Of a DNA stretch of 19,057 nt, positions 17,489 to 19,057 are shown piece by piece (the first letter of the stretch is position 1; each line of letters starts with the position of its first letter). The stretch is from Globomyces pollinis-pini. Lineage: Eukaryota > Chytridiomycota > Chytridiomycetes > Rhizophydiales > Globomycetaceae. Below the pieces are notes generated by a model. It was not told the DNA's origin and searched no databases. It saw only the letters and a program-made list of their open reading frames with translations. The stretch is from contig MU621408.1 in assembly GCA_025399215.1 (NCBI GenBank), positions 1-19,057 on the forward strand, in the 5' to 3' direction. A program made the translations under genes and the position numbers.

Positions 17489-19057
17489 TTATTTTTGATT
17501 TGCTGACCTCAACTTCTTAACTAAAATAATGAAATCTAGGGCCAATCCATTGCAACACCCACTACCATCCAGGAATACAATAGAGTCAAACAATTGTTCT
17601 CTTCGCGTTTCTCCTAAATATAACAAAAACAACTGTTGAACTCGGTCTGAAGTATCTGGAGATACTAAAAGTTGTTTCGCAATTGTTTTTTTGTCAGATA
17701 AATCCAAAGATGCTTTAGCTTGCACTGCAATGTTGAGCTTTCCAAGCTTTGTACGGGCCGGCAAGATAAGGTCATGATGAGCGTCATGGATATTTCTGTT
17801 ATTTACAATTGTAAATCCCAAATCATCGGCATTTGTAAAGACTTCATGAGTGGGCAGAGATATTCCATGAGAAAAATTGACTTCATAGTCGCTCATAATG
17901 TTAAACGTTGCCTCATCAGAATGAGAAATGTCATAAATAGCCGGAAAACTAAAATATCCGCTAGTATTTTCTGTTGAAATAGACCGTAGGTAGTACTTGA
18001 CAGCCAAACTTGAAGAAAACAAAGTTTCATATCCAACTCCAAGGTTATAGATTTCCCAACTACATAGCGTATCAAATGATATGAACAAATCTCTCACGTC
18101 AAGGTTTGGAATCAATTGTGCACATCTTTTAATGACCTCTTCCTTCAATGTGTGTGGCGACCTAGCAACTCGCCATACCAAAGTAAAGGGAAATAGGTAA
18201 CATCCATCAAGATACGGAAAGACAACAGATTTTTGAATCAGCGTGACCCACGGGATCGTTGTGCCAGGGACATTTGAGGCTTCATTTTTGACAGTCCAGT
18301 GCACTCCACAAGCAAGAAGAATATGAGCTACTTCCTCAGTGGTGAATGTTTCTAATATCTGTACCATTTCGCCATAGTAGTTGATTGCTTCTAGTTCAAA
18401 AGCTTGAATGTAAAATTCACGATTGCTAGCGGTTCCTTGTTTCATTAAATCAAACCAGACTGAATGAGCAACCCAGAGCAATCTGGGTATTTGATATGAG
18501 GCATATACTAATGCATTTATCAGGTCTTCATCAGCATCCATTTTGATTGCAGAGTGCTGGGAAGAGCCTCGATTTGAATAGGCAGTCAGTTGTGTCCAAA
18601 ATTCCCCATATTCACTAACCAGCGGTGTCAAAGATAGAACTTGAGGTAAGATTGCAGCCTTTTCTATTGATATAATATTCCCACTATTAGTTCCTGTGCA
18701 AATACAAACTGGCTTGAGGTTTCCAGCCAATTGAGTGAGGAGTAGTGACAACCGAGAATGATTCCGAGGTGTTCCATCTATCCAGAATGACGATAGAACA
18801 TTTGTTGGGCGACAGAGCGTTTGAATTTCATCAAGCAGGAAGACTGGTGGAGCAATTTCTTTAACGCCAAAAGCGATGTTCGTCAGGCGAATATACTCCT
18901 TCATCATTGTTTCAGTTCCATATCTTGCCACTTTAAGCAGCCACGCATTGAATCTGACTTGTGTACCTTTGAAACTGGTAACATTATTAAACATAATGAT
19001 TTTTTCAAAGTTGATACCGTCCACTTGAGTTCCATCAAATATACGACAGAGAAAGAA
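17489..19057 (-). CDS. Crinkler-type (CRN) NTPase-nuclease effector, 5' partial
   Basis: The frame is open from the right edge of the window to TAA at 17489, at least 520 residues, so the true N-terminus, including any Walker A P-loop, lies outside. Readable features in order: Walker B VFLLDEIQ, a sensor strand VCICTGTNSG, a helical middle region, then a C-terminal segment with HHDLILPART and NIAVQAKAS. The latter is the D...(E/Q)xK arrangement of a PD-(D/E)xK restriction-endonuclease-like fold. P-loop NTPase plus REase is the architecture of Crinkler-RHS-type proteins, used as host-directed effectors by oomycetes and chytrids and present in many free-living protists. No introns are needed in this part. 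A degraded relative lies directly downstream. Family assignment is good; a target or toxicity cannot be read from the sequence. Confidence 0.82.
   Translation of the reverse strand, partial: FFLCRIFDGTQVDGINFEKIIMFNNVTSFKGTQVRFNAWLLKVARYGTETMMKEYIRLTNIAFGVKEIAPPVFLLDEIQTLCRPTNVLSSFWIDGTPRNHSRLSLLLTQLAGNLKPVCICTGTNSGNIISIEKAAILPQVLSLTPLVSEYGEFWTQLTAYSNRGSSQHSAIKMDADEDLINALVYASYQIPRLLWVAHSVWFDLMKQGTASNREFYIQAFELEAINYYGEMVQILETFTTEEVAHILLACGVHWTVKNEASNVPGTTIPWVTLIQKSVVFPYLDGCYLFPFTLVWRVARSPHTLKEEVIKRCAQLIPNLDVRDLFISFDTLCSWEIYNLGVGYETLFSSSLAVKYYLRSISTENTSGYFSFPAIYDISHSDEATFNIMSDYEVNFSHGISLPTHEVFTNADDLGFTIVNNRNIHDAHHDLILPARTKLGKLNIAVQAKASLDLSDKKTIAKQLLVSPDTSDRVQQLFLLYLGETRREQLFDSIVFLDGSGCCNGLALDFIILVKKLRSANQK

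Overview
The window is nuclear DNA from an AT-rich, gene-dense unicellular eukaryote that uses the standard genetic code: TAA, TAG and TGA each end a recognisable gene. Its most striking property is the size of its spliceosomal introns. I could place 35 introns by restoring conserved protein families. All but three are 25-33 nt long, begin GTAT or GTAA, end AG, and usually carry a CTAAY-like branch-point candidate within about ten bases of the 3' end. Short TTAGGG arrays are scattered through the window. Taxonomy cannot be fixed from here. COX20, a Prp9-style zinc finger in SF3A3 and a Crinkler-type effector would fit a fungus-related protist (chytrid, aphelid or Rozella-like) or an amoebozoan. 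Ciliates are unlikely because all three stop codons are in use.

Layout. 1-1990: gene-poor, with a minus-strand ORF resembling a retrotransposon gag fragment, a palindromic motif present twice, and a 166-nt palindromic element. 1993-2889 (-): intronless multipass membrane protein. 3583-5218 (-): SF3A3, eight exons. 5602-6030 (-): COX20, three exons. 6512-8875 (+): a 12-exon gene joining seven plant-type leucine-rich repeats, one exon each, to a protein kinase. 9272-10530 (+): a decayed paralogue of its LRR part. 11028-11481 (-) and 11650-12118 (+): RPS13 and LSM4, divergent around a short spacer with telobox motifs. 12393-13449 (-): ELO-type fatty-acid elongase, six exons. 13964-15518 (+): RlmN-like radical-SAM rRNA methyltransferase with a likely mitochondrial presequence. 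15656-16051 (+): small secreted protein. 16158-16475 and 16556-16830 (-): two small unrecognised genes. 16917-17470 (-): remains of a second Crinkler-like gene. 17489-19057 (-): a Crinkler-type NTPase plus nuclease-like protein whose 5' end lies outside the window.

The conserved genes are unrelated housekeeping functions: pre-mRNA splicing (SF3A3, LSM4), translation (RPS13, RlmN), respiration (COX20) and lipid elongation (ELO). The accessory layer is the LRR-kinase with its pseudogene and the Crinkler gene with its pseudogene. Both pairs look like members of expanding gene families. The LRR-kinase is the best candidate for something unusual. Each 24-residue repeat is its own 72-nt, phase 2-2 exon flanked by mini-introns, so repeats could be added, lost or skipped without breaking the frame.
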